Below are positions 23,383 through 30,079 of a DNA stretch of 64,000 bases, in pieces. Within the stretch, counting starts at the first letter, position 1. Every line of letters starts with the position of its first letter. Both the position numbers and the translations under genes were made by a program. Source of the stretch: Anaerolineae bacterium (GTDB lineage Bacteria > Chloroflexota > Anaerolineae > Promineifilales > Promineifilaceae); the NCBI GenBank assembly GCA_023382655.1, contig JAHDWK010000007.1:1-64000 (forward strand), read 5' to 3'. Under the pieces are notes generated by a model. It searched no databases. It was given only the letters and a program-made list of their open reading frames with translations, and was not told where the DNA came from.

Positions 23383-23430
23383 TTTCGCCCTTCGCCGTGC
23401 GCCCCGCGCCTGGGACACGCCTTAGGAAAC

Positions 23431-23457
23431 AAAAAAGCTCCACACAAGGTGAAGCTT
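23431..23457 (-). terminator. Terminator-like hairpin ahead of hdrC
   Basis: AAGCTTCAC, loop CTTGT, GTGGAGCTT with one mismatch, then TTTTTTG on the minus strand. It would end the putative RNA about 95 bases before the hdrC start. Confidence 0.55.
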
Positions 23458-23625
23458 ACTTTACGACCAAACAAAGGGAATCATCGGGCTGGCCGTCCAG
23501 CCACAAACAGTGGCGCTCAATCCCCTCAGCATATGATTGTTCCTGACCGCCAACATGCTGTGCCCCACTTTATTAGTCAAGGGAACAATGCAGGTTAGGA
23601 CGCATGATACTGGAGTCAGCGTAGC
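23431..23625 (-). ncRNA. Possible structured RNA or leader upstream of hdrC
   Basis: The roughly 430-base gene-free spacer contains, on the minus strand, a run of foldable sequence ending in a terminator-like hairpin. A long stem pairs ATTGTTCC with GGAACAAT (23582-23589 with 23536-23543), extended by TTGAC/GTCA; hairpins CTGG-ACGG-CCAG and GCCAC-TGTTT-GTGGC (23489-23514) follow; a GGGGAT/ATTCCC pair may enclose them. A promoter-like pair lies just upstream. It could be an independent small RNA or a riboswitch-like leader of hdrC. I recognise no known class. Confidence 0.4.
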
Positions 23626-23631
23626 ACGCTT

Positions 23632-23660
23632 ATCTTATTTTCATTAGTGAAATTTGTCAC
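23632..23660 (-). promoter_or_regulatory. Promoter-like pair for the putative RNA
   Basis: On the minus strand GTGACA (23655-23660), a 17-base spacer and TAAGAT (23632-23637). The -35 is only a partial match. Confidence 0.35.
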
Positions 23661-23686
23661 AAGTTAATCGTGCCTAAGATCATGAA

Positions 23687-23726
23687 TAAAAAAAGCGTCC
23701 GGGTGATCGGGCGATCACCCGGACGC
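23687..23726 (-). terminator. Intrinsic terminator of the cytochrome/NrfD operon
   Basis: GCGTCCGGGTGATC, a GCCC-type loop and GATCACCCGGACGC form a 14-bp perfect stem followed by TTTTTTTA on the minus strand. It closes the operon octahaem-FeS-NrfD-small Cys protein. Confidence 0.92.
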
Positions 23727-23769
23727 GAGGGAGGGAGGAAGGGGCAATCGGGAAGACCCGATTGCCCTT

Positions 23770-24048
23770 TCAAGCAGGTTTCATGGCCTGCCGGTAAATG
23801 GGACAGTTCACACAAACGGCAGGCAAGGCGCCTTCGGCCGTCATCCGCTTAGACCAACAGCAATCGCCATACCGGTAATAGGCCGGGCAATACTGCCCTT
23901 GCGCCTGGGCGCGGGCGGCATCTTCTCGATTCCAGCGGTCAACCAGCCAGTTCATCAGGTAGCCCACGCCAAACATCAGCGCCGCCGGCACCAGACATCG
24001 CAGGGCAAACAATATCATCAAAACGCCTGTGGCTTGAAACTCGTTCAT
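23770..24048 (-). CDS. Small cysteine-rich membrane protein
   Basis: A 92-residue protein with one N-terminal transmembrane helix (VLMILFALRCLVPAALMFGV) and a cysteine-rich tail: QYCPAYYRYGDCCWSK and CVNCPIYRQ. The four to six cysteines may bind a metal or Fe-S cluster. The ATG at 24048 has a perfect AAGGAGG. A shorter gene at 27571-27693 shares the membrane part (LLFALRFGLPLVLMVGSGY). It is the last gene of the NrfD operon; function unknown. Confidence 0.75.
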   Translation of the reverse strand: MNEFQATGVLMILFALRCLVPAALMFGVGYLMNWLVDRWNREDAARAQAQGQYCPAYYRYGDCCWSKRMTAEGALPAVCVNCPIYRQAMKPA

Positions 24049-24063
24049 CACAACCTCCTTGTG

Positions 24064-24185
24064 CCGGTAATCCGTAATCCGTATTTCGTAATCCGCAACC
24101 CGTATACCGATCACCGATTACGGATTACGGATTACGGCTCACCGATTACGGCTCACGGGTTACGGGTTACGGTTCACGGCCGTAC
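24064..24185. repeat. Largest mirrored heptamer array (CGTAATC/GATTACG)
   Basis: About 17 units in 7-bp register: GGTAATC, CGTAATC, CGTATTT, CGTAATC, CGCAACC, CGTATAC, CGATCAC, CGATTAC, GGATTAC, GGATTAC, GGCTCAC, CGATTAC, GGCTCAC, GGGTTAC, GGGTTAC, GGTTCAC, ending in an ACGGCCGT. The first half is the reverse complement of the second. It overlaps the nrfD-like stop. Confidence 0.93.
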
Positions 24186-25412
24186 CACCACCGGTTCTCG
24201 TGTTGCTTCATGCGCGGTCTCCACCAGACGATGGTCAACTACATACAGGTAACGGACGCCCATGCTGAAGCCAAACAGGCCAAAGGCAATCACACCCAGG
24301 CCGACCTGCCATTCGATGAGGGCCGGCGTGTAGCTGGTGAACAGCGGGACGATTTGTTCCGGCAGATAGCTAAACACCACCAGTTGGCCGATCATGTTGG
24401 TGTCCCAACGGTAGGCAATCAGGCCAATGACCACAAAGAGCAAGGCCAGCCAGTGCAGCGCCGGCCGGTTGCGCAGCCGGGCGCTGAGCAAAATCACCAT
24501 AGGGATGATAATGCCCAGGAACATTTCCAGCACCCAGAAGTTGAAGGCAAATTGGCCGCCGGTCAGCATGTGCAACGCTTCAGTACGGCCGGGTTGGTGC
24601 GTGTAAACCATGCTCAGCGTGTCCCAGACACGCAGGTACAGCAGCGCCACCAGCACCCAACCAATAAAGTAGGAAACTTTATCCAACCGCCAGTTGTCTA
24701 CATGGGCACGGGAGGTGATGGCGGCGGCGGTCTTGGAGGCGAACACGGTCAGGGCCGGCCCGGCGGCCAGCGCGGACACCAGGAAGAGGATGGCGAGGGT
24801 GGATTTGTACCAAAACGGCCGTGACGCCAATACCCCATACGTCGCTCCCAACGAGGATTGGTGCATCAGCGACAGCAGCAGACCACACACCGCCAGGATG
24901 GGCGCTAATACGTGTACCCATTCCATGCCCTGCCCCAGTCGGGGCCAACGGCGCTGCACAATGTCCGCCCGGCCCAAGATGGGGATCACTTCCAATGTCA
25001 GCACTGTAAAGTAGAGGGCCACGCACATCGTCACTTCCCACAGCGGTGAATGGATATTCCAGTAAACCAGAGCGTGCCAGAAACGATCCGGGCGGCCGAT
25101 GTCCATCAGCAGCGTCATCATGGCCATGGTGTAGCCAAGTAAGCCGATGAATACGGCCGTGCGCGCCACCGGTTTCAGTTCATCCTTCTTTAGCAAATAA
25201 ACCGCCGCCGACAGGGAAAAAGCGCCCGCCGCCAGCGCAATGGATGACAGATCAATGCCAATCCATAGCCCCCAGGGCGTCAGGTCAGACAGATTGGTAA
25301 GCGCCAACCCGTGCGTAAGCACCTGGTACGCACCGGCCAACCCCCAGGCCATGAACAGCAGCAAGGTAATCATCCACAAGGGGAATGCGTATTGTTGGAT
25401 TTTTGTTTTCAT
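24174..25412 (-). CDS. NrfD/HybB-family membrane quinone-interacting subunit
   Basis: A 412-residue integral membrane protein with about ten transmembrane helices, of the NrfD/PsrC/HybB family that exchanges electrons between quinone and a partner Fe-S protein. Segments such as PLWMITLLLFMAWGLAGAY, TPWGLWIGIDL and LLMDIGRPDRFWHALVYW are typical. Its partner is the TAT-type ferredoxin encoded upstream. Together with the octahaem cytochrome this resembles Hmc, Qrc or Hyb-type transmembrane redox modules; direction of electron flow is unknown. Confidence 0.92.
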   Translation of the reverse strand: MKTKIQQYAFPLWMITLLLFMAWGLAGAYQVLTHGLALTNLSDLTPWGLWIGIDLSSIALAAGAFSLSAAVYLLKKDELKPVARTAVFIGLLGYTMAMMTLLMDIGRPDRFWHALVYWNIHSPLWEVTMCVALYFTVLTLEVIPILGRADIVQRRWPRLGQGMEWVHVLAPILAVCGLLLSLMHQSSLGATYGVLASRPFWYKSTLAILFLVSALAAGPALTVFASKTAAAITSRAHVDNWRLDKVSYFIGWVLVALLYLRVWDTLSMVYTHQPGRTEALHMLTGGQFAFNFWVLEMFLGIIIPMVILLSARLRNRPALHWLALLFVVIGLIAYRWDTNMIGQLVVFSYLPEQIVPLFTSYTPALIEWQVGLGVIAFGLFGFSMGVRYLYVVDHRLVETAHEATREPVVVRP

Positions 25413-25424
25413 GGTGTTCCTCCG

Positions 25425-25469
25425 TGTGAAAGACCCTAAGGGTTTTGGAAACCCTTAGGGTCTTTCACA
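25425..25469. repeat. Palindrome between Fe-S and NrfD genes
   Basis: TGTGAAAGACCCTAAGGGTTT, centre TGG, then AAACCCTTAGGGTCTTTCACA: 21-bp perfect arms. It begins one base after the Fe-S gene stop inside the operon. Confidence 0.9.
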
Positions 25470-26279
25470 TTACCCACACGTCAAATCCGCTTCCGGGTCG
25501 GGGCGGTTGGCGGCGGGCAGGTAATAGACGCGGGGGTCGGTGCCCAAATCGCGGCGTAACTGCACCGCCTGGTGATTTTTCAATACCTGGCTAACCGGCG
25601 AATCGGGATCATTCAGATCGCCAAAGTAGCGTGCCTTGCGGGGGCAGGCAACCACACAAGCCGGCGTCGCCTGCGGGTCTACACCGGGTATCAAACCTTC
25701 GGCCAGACCACGATCAATGCGCTGGACGCAGAAGGTGCATTTTTCCACCACACCACGCGGGCGGCGCGGGATTTCCGGTTGACCATATTGCGGTACGGCC
25801 GGATTTTCGCCAGTGAACTCTTGCCAGTTGAATGTGCGCGCTCCATAGGAGCAGGCCAACTGGCAGTAACGGCAGCCGATACAGCGGTCATAATCCATGA
25901 CCACAATGCCATCGGCGCGTTTGTAGGTGGCTTTGACCGGGCAAACGCTGACACAAGGCGCTTCCTGGCAGTGCATACAGGGCACGGGCACATTGATCGG
26001 TTTGCCGTTCACTTCACCAGATTCCACCATGCGTACCCAGGAGGCGCCGGGGGCGGTGTCATTGCGCGCCTGGCAGGCTAGTTGACAATCGCCACAGCCA
26101 ACGCAGCGGTTCAAGTCTATGACCATGGCCCATTGATGCTCACCGCTGACCTCGTCTTCAGGCGGGGTGGATTCGGTGAATTTGGGTAAGCCTTTGGCGT
26201 TGAGGGCAATGGTGGTCACGGCCGTGCCGGCCATAGCCATCATCATAAATTCGCGGCGGGGAAATGTTTTTTCGTTCAT
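25470..26279 (-). CDS. TAT-exported 4Fe-4S ferredoxin subunit (HybA/DsrO-like)
   Basis: A 269-residue electron-transfer protein with a twin-arginine signal (FPRREFMMMAMAG) and four [4Fe-4S] sites: CVGCGDCQLAC, CMHCQEAPCVSVCP, CIGCRYCQLAC and CTFC with CVVACP. It is predicted to sit outside the cytoplasmic membrane beside the NrfD-like subunit. The ATG at 26279 is preferred to one six codons earlier because GGGAGG lies at the right distance. It starts two bases after the octahaem cytochrome gene. Confidence 0.93.
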   Translation of the reverse strand: MNEKTFPRREFMMMAMAGTAVTTIALNAKGLPKFTESTPPEDEVSGEHQWAMVIDLNRCVGCGDCQLACQARNDTAPGASWVRMVESGEVNGKPINVPVPCMHCQEAPCVSVCPVKATYKRADGIVVMDYDRCIGCRYCQLACSYGARTFNWQEFTGENPAVPQYGQPEIPRRPRGVVEKCTFCVQRIDRGLAEGLIPGVDPQATPACVVACPRKARYFGDLNDPDSPVSQVLKNHQAVQLRRDLGTDPRVYYLPAANRPDPEADLTCG

Positions 26280-26280
26280 C

Positions 26281-27237
26281 TTAGTTCCTCCCTTCATCTT
26301 CTTTGTCGTGACGGCGGAATTGTTTCTCTACCCAGGGAGAGCCTACCAGACCAAATAACATACCGGTCAGCGCCGCCAGAATAATGAAATTCGCCGAGGT
26401 ATTCGCGCCACTTTGTGGCTGGCTGTCCAGCGCGTGGCTGTCGTTATCACCCAGCAAGGGCACAACACCGGCCTGCACAACCTGGGGATTGGCAACGGGA
26501 GCCGTACTCGCTACTTCCTGGCTCCCCTGGTTTTGCATCGGATAGTGCATATCACCACCGTGACATTCAGTGCAATTCTGCTCACCAACGGTAAAGTTGT
26601 GCTGACGGCTGCCATGCCCATCACCCATCTCGCCGTCGGCAAGCTGGAAGTGACAATCGGTGCAGAGCAACCCTTCCATGGAATGGCCGGTGAAGCTGTA
26701 GAAATGAGTCTGCTCACGATGGCAGGCGGCGCATGTATCCTCTACACCGCCAGCCCGCAAGCTGTTGTCATGCGGGTTGTGGCAGCGAATACAGGCCATG
26801 CCTTCCTGCCCATGGTGGCTCTCGCCTAGCTGGGTGAAGGTATCGGTATGGCATTGCCCACACAGGCGGGATGAGGTGTCCGTATACATGATTTTTTGCG
26901 GGTGTTCGTGGGGGGCTGAGGGATGGCATACCTGGCAGGCGACGCCTTCGGTTTCATATTGACCGGTGGCGGTGTCATAACCGGTGGTATGGCAGGCCAG
27001 ACATTCACTGGGGCTACCTTGCTCTTGCCAGGCTTTGACAAAACCGGCCAGCGCGGAAGCCTGACTGTGGGTGCCGTTTTCCCACATAGTAGTCACGGTC
27101 TCGTGGCAACTCCCGCAGTCTTCCGGTTCTACGGTGGTGGGTGGTTCTTCGCTTTGTGCCTGGGTAATCACGGCCGTGACCGCCCCCAGCAGCAGCGCAC
27201 AAACCACACCGATGAAAAGTCGTTTTATTGTGTGCAT
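26281..27237 (-). CDS. Membrane-anchored octahaem c-type cytochrome
   Basis: A 318-residue exported protein with a signal peptide (LFIGVVCALLLGAVTAVI), eight CXXCH motifs (CGSCH, CLACH, CQVCH, CGQCH, CIRCH, CAACH, CTDCH, CTECH) and a C-terminal transmembrane helix (FIILAALTGMLFGLVG). It heads the operon with the Fe-S and NrfD subunits, so it is their probable extracytoplasmic electron partner. I cannot assign a substrate; no catalytic nitrite-reductase CXXCK is seen. Confidence 0.92.
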   Translation of the reverse strand: MHTIKRLFIGVVCALLLGAVTAVITQAQSEEPPTTVEPEDCGSCHETVTTMWENGTHSQASALAGFVKAWQEQGSPSECLACHTTGYDTATGQYETEGVACQVCHPSAPHEHPQKIMYTDTSSRLCGQCHTDTFTQLGESHHGQEGMACIRCHNPHDNSLRAGGVEDTCAACHREQTHFYSFTGHSMEGLLCTDCHFQLADGEMGDGHGSRQHNFTVGEQNCTECHGGDMHYPMQNQGSQEVASTAPVANPQVVQAGVVPLLGDNDSHALDSQPQSGANTSANFIILAALTGMLFGLVGSPWVEKQFRRHDKEDEGRN

Positions 27238-27249
27238 TACTTCCTCCCT

Positions 27250-27333
27250 TGTCCGTAAACCGTAATCCGTATTTCGTGATCCGTATTCCGATTACGGTTT
27301 ACGGATCACGGGTCACGAATCACGGTTTACAGA
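27250..27333. repeat. Mirrored heptamer array
   Basis: CGTAAAC, CGTAATC, CGTATTT, CGTGATC, CGTATTC, CGATTAC, GGTTTAC, GGATCAC, GGGTCAC, GAATCAC, GGTTTAC in register, first half antiparallel to the second. It lies immediately upstream of the octahaem cytochrome gene. Confidence 0.9.
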
Positions 27334-27505
27334 TTCATACAAGGAAAGTGTAGGTCTGCGGAGGAGTACACACAATTGGCGGTGCGCCCCATTTGGTTAT
27401 GGGGTGTTTACCCCATATGGCGTGGGAGATTGACCCAGAAGAAGATGGCGGCGCTGCCGCATAGACGGCCGTCCCCCTGCCAGGTATGCTGTCACTATCA
27501 AGGAG

Positions 27506-27553
27506 TTGGAACCCGTAACCCGTTATCTGTATACCGATTACGGATTTCCGATT
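27506..27553. repeat. Heptamer array upstream of the small membrane gene
   Basis: CGTAACC, CGTTATC, TGTATAC, CGATTAC, GGATTTC, CGATTCC: six 7-bp units ending about 18 bases before the ATG at 27571. Nothing else is seen in 27334-27505. Confidence 0.75.
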
Positions 27554-27570
27554 CCCCAGAGGATATGATC

Positions 27571-27693
27571 ATGAACGAGACAACCGTTATTCTAATAATC
27601 GTTTTGTTATTTGCGCTGCGGTTTGGCTTACCACTGGTTTTGATGGTAGGTAGTGGTTATGTGGAGAATCGCTGGCTGAACCGAAATCCATGA
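27571..27693 (+). CDS. Very small membrane protein
   Basis: A 40-residue single-span protein (MNETTVILIIVLLFALRFGL, PLVLMVGSGYVENRW). The membrane segment resembles that of the cysteine-rich protein at 23770-24048 (ILFALRCLVPAALMFGVGY), but the cysteine tail is absent. AGAGGA lies about 8 bases before the ATG. It may be a truncated paralogue or a genuine small protein. Confidence 0.55.
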   Translation: MNETTVILIIVLLFALRFGLPLVLMVGSGYVENRWLNRNP

Positions 27694-27694
27694 T

Positions 27695-27757
27695 CCGTTG
27701 ACCATAGACCGTAATCCGAAGACCGATTACCGATTACGGGTTACGGGTTACGGGCTA
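27695..27757. repeat. Heptamer array
   Basis: GACCATA, GACCGTA, ATCCGAA, GACCGAT, TACCGAT, TACGGGT, TACGGGT, TACGGGC in 7-bp steps. It ends at the stop codon of the kinase remnant. Confidence 0.8.
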
Positions 27758-27928
27758 CGGATTCCCCACGGGCAGGGTGACGACAAAAGTAGCGCCCTGC
27801 CCTATCTGACTGTGAGCGGTAATTGTTCCCCCATGTCGCTCCACGATCTTTTTACAGATCGCCAGCCCCATCCCACTCCCTTCATATTCGTGACGGCCGT
27901 GCAGCCGTTGGAAAATACCAAAAAGCTT
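27755..27928 (-). pseudogene. Remnant of a histidine kinase C-terminus
   Basis: An open stretch of 57 codons with no start translates to the ATP-binding end of a sensor kinase: [32 protein letters not shown] and [14 protein letters not shown], then TAG. This matches the F box and G2 box of HATPase_c domains. Upstream the frame meets a hairpin terminator and no kinase sequence. The rest of the gene was deleted; the stop lies in a heptamer array. Confidence 0.88.
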
Positions 27929-27931
27929 ACC

Positions 27932-27971
27932 AAAAAGCCTGTGGAAACATTTTCGTTTCCACAGGCTTTTA
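27932..27971 (-). terminator. Intrinsic terminator after the DUF1269 gene
   Basis: AAAAGCCTGTGGAAAC, loop GAAAAT, GTTTCCACAGGCTTTTT: a 16-bp stem with a T-run on the minus strand and TTTT on the plus strand, so it may act in both directions. Confidence 0.9.
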
Positions 27972-27999
27972 GGGTCCGGCGCTTAAATGGGTTGAACGA

Positions 28000-28500
28000 T
28001 TAAGCAGCGGGTTCTTCAGGGGCGGCGAAGTGATCGCGCAGTTTGGCTTCGTCTTCGGCCGACAGAGAAGTCTGGAGAATGGTCGGGTTGAAACCCTGCA
28101 AACCTTCCAGCACCTTGTCCGCCGTGGCGCTACGCACCAACAGGAACAACGCCGATTGACCTGGCTGAATGGTGTTACCGACTTCTTTGATGAATTTGTC
28201 ATCCACGCCAATATCGGTGAAAGCACCACCAAGGGCGCCGCCAATGGCGCCGGCAACCATACCCAACCAGGGGGCAAAGAAGAGCAGACCAATCAACATA
28301 CCCCAGAAAGCGCCGCCTAACGCGCCAGCGCCTACCAGGCTGGTGGCCTGGCTGACTTTGGCCTTGCCATCCTGACGGCGCACAACCACGGCGGCATCTT
28401 CCAACTCAATAATATGCTGCTTCTGCATCCCGGCCAAAGCATCCCGCATCCGGAACGCATCGGTTTCGTTATCAAAAGCAAAGACAAACAAGTTACTCAT
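28000..28500 (-). CDS. DUF1269-family membrane protein
   Basis: A 166-residue protein with a cytoplasmic alpha/beta N-terminus (MSNLFVFAFDNETDAFRMRD) and a glycine-rich hydrophobic core (VGAGALGGAFWGMLIGLLFF, GMVAGAIGGALGGAFTDIGV) diagnostic of DUF1269. These proteins have no firmly known function. The ATG at 28500 has GGAGG upstream and is preferred over one four codons earlier. Confidence 0.88.
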   Translation of the reverse strand: MSNLFVFAFDNETDAFRMRDALAGMQKQHIIELEDAAVVVRRQDGKAKVSQATSLVGAGALGGAFWGMLIGLLFFAPWLGMVAGAIGGALGGAFTDIGVDDKFIKEVGNTIQPGQSALFLLVRSATADKVLEGLQGFNPTILQTSLSAEDEAKLRDHFAAPEEPAA

Positions 28501-28608
28501 TTTGACCTCCAAAAAGTGAATTTAGTTCTATTTTCCTTAACTTCGTAAAAGGATCAACTGCTACATACAAAATATGGAGCAAAACAAGCACTATACTAAT
28601 CTTTGTCC

Positions 28609-28636
28609 TTGTAGCAAGTGACAAACAGCCTATAAT
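28609..28636 (+). promoter_or_regulatory. Promoter-like pair for the collagen-like cytochrome operon
   Basis: TTGTAG (28609-28614), 16 bases, TATAAT (28631-28636). The 258-base divergent spacer 28501-28758 holds nothing else clear apart from an ACGGCCGT at about 28670. Confidence 0.5.
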
Positions 28637-28758
28637 CAGTGGAAAATGGTCACTAGGCAGGTGAGGGTCACGGCCGTACCATAATCCCGTAGTATTCCAT
28701 CAATCTCAAACCACTCACATTCCCCCACCTAACCTACATAATCAAAGGAGGTCCCGCT

Positions 28759-30021
28759 ATGTTCCGTAGACACGTCCTGCTTCCTGTTTTGCTGTTGTTC
28801 AGCCTCATGGCGGTTAGCTGCGCCGGCCCCCAAGGCGAAGCGGGACCGGTCGGCCCCGCAGGCCCGGCAGGGCCGCTAGGACCGGTTGGCCCTGCCGGGG
28901 AAGACGCCTCCGCCAGCCAGACATTCATCGGTGCGGCGCAATGTGGCTCTTGCCACGAAGAGATATACGCCCGCTTTGGGTTAACCGGCCACGCCAACGC
29001 CCTTTCGGCCATCAATGGCCAGCCCCCAACTTTCCCCTATGACACAATCACTAATGGCATACCAGAACCTCCTGCTGGTTACACCTGGGACGACATTAGC
29101 TATGTTATTGGCGGCTTTGGCTGGATGGCTCGCTTTGTAGATAACAATGGCTACGTGATCACCGGTGAGGCCGCTCAATACAACTTTGCCAATGAAAACC
29201 TGGAGCTAGACGCAGGTTGGGCTGCTTTTCACCCAGACGAGCAGGTGGCCTTCGACTGCGCCCGCTGCCACACCACCGGCTATGCCGCGCAAGGCCGTCA
29301 GGACAACCTTGAAGGGGTTGATGGCACATGGGTATACGAGGGCGTGCAGTGCGAAAAATGTCATGGCCCCGGCAGCCGCCACGCGGAAGACCCCCAGGGG
29401 GTGCGTATGGTCGTGGATCGCAGTGCCCAGTTATGCGGTCACTGTCATGTCCGCGATGACAAAGCAACAATGGATGCCAGCGAGGGGTTCGCCGAACACA
29501 ACCAGCAGTTCAGCGATCTGTACAACTCGAAGCATTTTGCGCTGGAATGTGTTACATGCCACGATCCTCATGCCAGCGCCCGCTTTACCGACGCCGACGT
29601 CAATCCCAACCAGGGTATTGGCCAGGTGTGCCAGGCCTGTCATTGGGAGCAAGAAATGGTGCAAAATGTGAGCAGACACGGCCGTGTCACCTGCATTCAA
29701 TGCCACATGCCCCTCATGGCCAAGTCGGCCGTGGGCGACCTGAATATCTTCACCGCCGACATTCACGCCCACCAGTTTTCCATCAATCCAGACCCCAACG
29801 CGCCTCAGTTTAGCGAGGATGGCACACAGGTGATGCCTTACCTGACGCTGACCTATGTTTGCGGCCAGTGCCATAATGATGAAATTGCCGACGTGAAAGA
29901 TCCGGCCGAAATGGAAGCGGCCGCCAGAGGCTATCACACCTGGATACCACCCACGGCCACACCATCACCAACACCGGAGGCTACGGCCGTGCCCGAAGCC
30001 ACCCCCACACCGCAGCCTTAG
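28759..30021 (+). CDS. Collagen-like octahaem c-type cytochrome lipoprotein
   Basis: A 420-residue exported lipoprotein (lipobox VSCAG near residue 21) with a collagen-type Gly-X-Y stretch (GPQGEAGPVGPAGPAGPLGP), then eight CXXCH motifs (CGSCH, CARCH, CEKCH, CGHCH, CVTCH, CQACH, CIQCH, CGQCH) and a Thr/Pro/Ala-rich tail. A paralogue of the same plan is at 36854-38122; both share [16 protein letters not shown]. The collagen repeat could trimerise or stalk the cytochrome off the membrane. It is followed by the NapC-like gene. Confidence 0.92.
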   Translation: MFRRHVLLPVLLLFSLMAVSCAGPQGEAGPVGPAGPAGPLGPVGPAGEDASASQTFIGAAQCGSCHEEIYARFGLTGHANALSAINGQPPTFPYDTITNGIPEPPAGYTWDDISYVIGGFGWMARFVDNNGYVITGEAAQYNFANENLELDAGWAAFHPDEQVAFDCARCHTTGYAAQGRQDNLEGVDGTWVYEGVQCEKCHGPGSRHAEDPQGVRMVVDRSAQLCGHCHVRDDKATMDASEGFAEHNQQFSDLYNSKHFALECVTCHDPHASARFTDADVNPNQGIGQVCQACHWEQEMVQNVSRHGRVTCIQCHMPLMAKSAVGDLNIFTADIHAHQFSINPDPNAPQFSEDGTQVMPYLTLTYVCGQCHNDEIADVKDPAEMEAAARGYHTWIPPTATPSPTPEATAVPEATPTPQP

Positions 30022-30026
30022 TGCCA

Positions 30027-30063
30027 ATAGACCCCAAGGGTTTTTGAAACCCTTGGGGTCTAT
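30027..30063. repeat. Palindrome between two cytochrome genes
   Basis: ATAGACCCCAAGGGTTT, centre TTG, AAACCCTTGGGGTCTAT: perfect 17-bp arms, just before the ribosome binding site of the next gene. Confidence 0.9.
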
Positions 30064-30079
30064 CTGAAAGGAGAGACCC

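Noticed and set aside
24064..24185. CRISPR-like array in the period-7 spacer
   Set aside because: The unit is 7 bp with no longer repeat-spacer alternation, and no cas gene is present anywhere in the window.
28734..29015. Opposite-strand frame with Gly-Pro-rich translation over the collagen-like repeat
   Set aside because: It mirrors the GPX-coding repeat of the real cytochrome gene on the other strand and has no start signal of its own.
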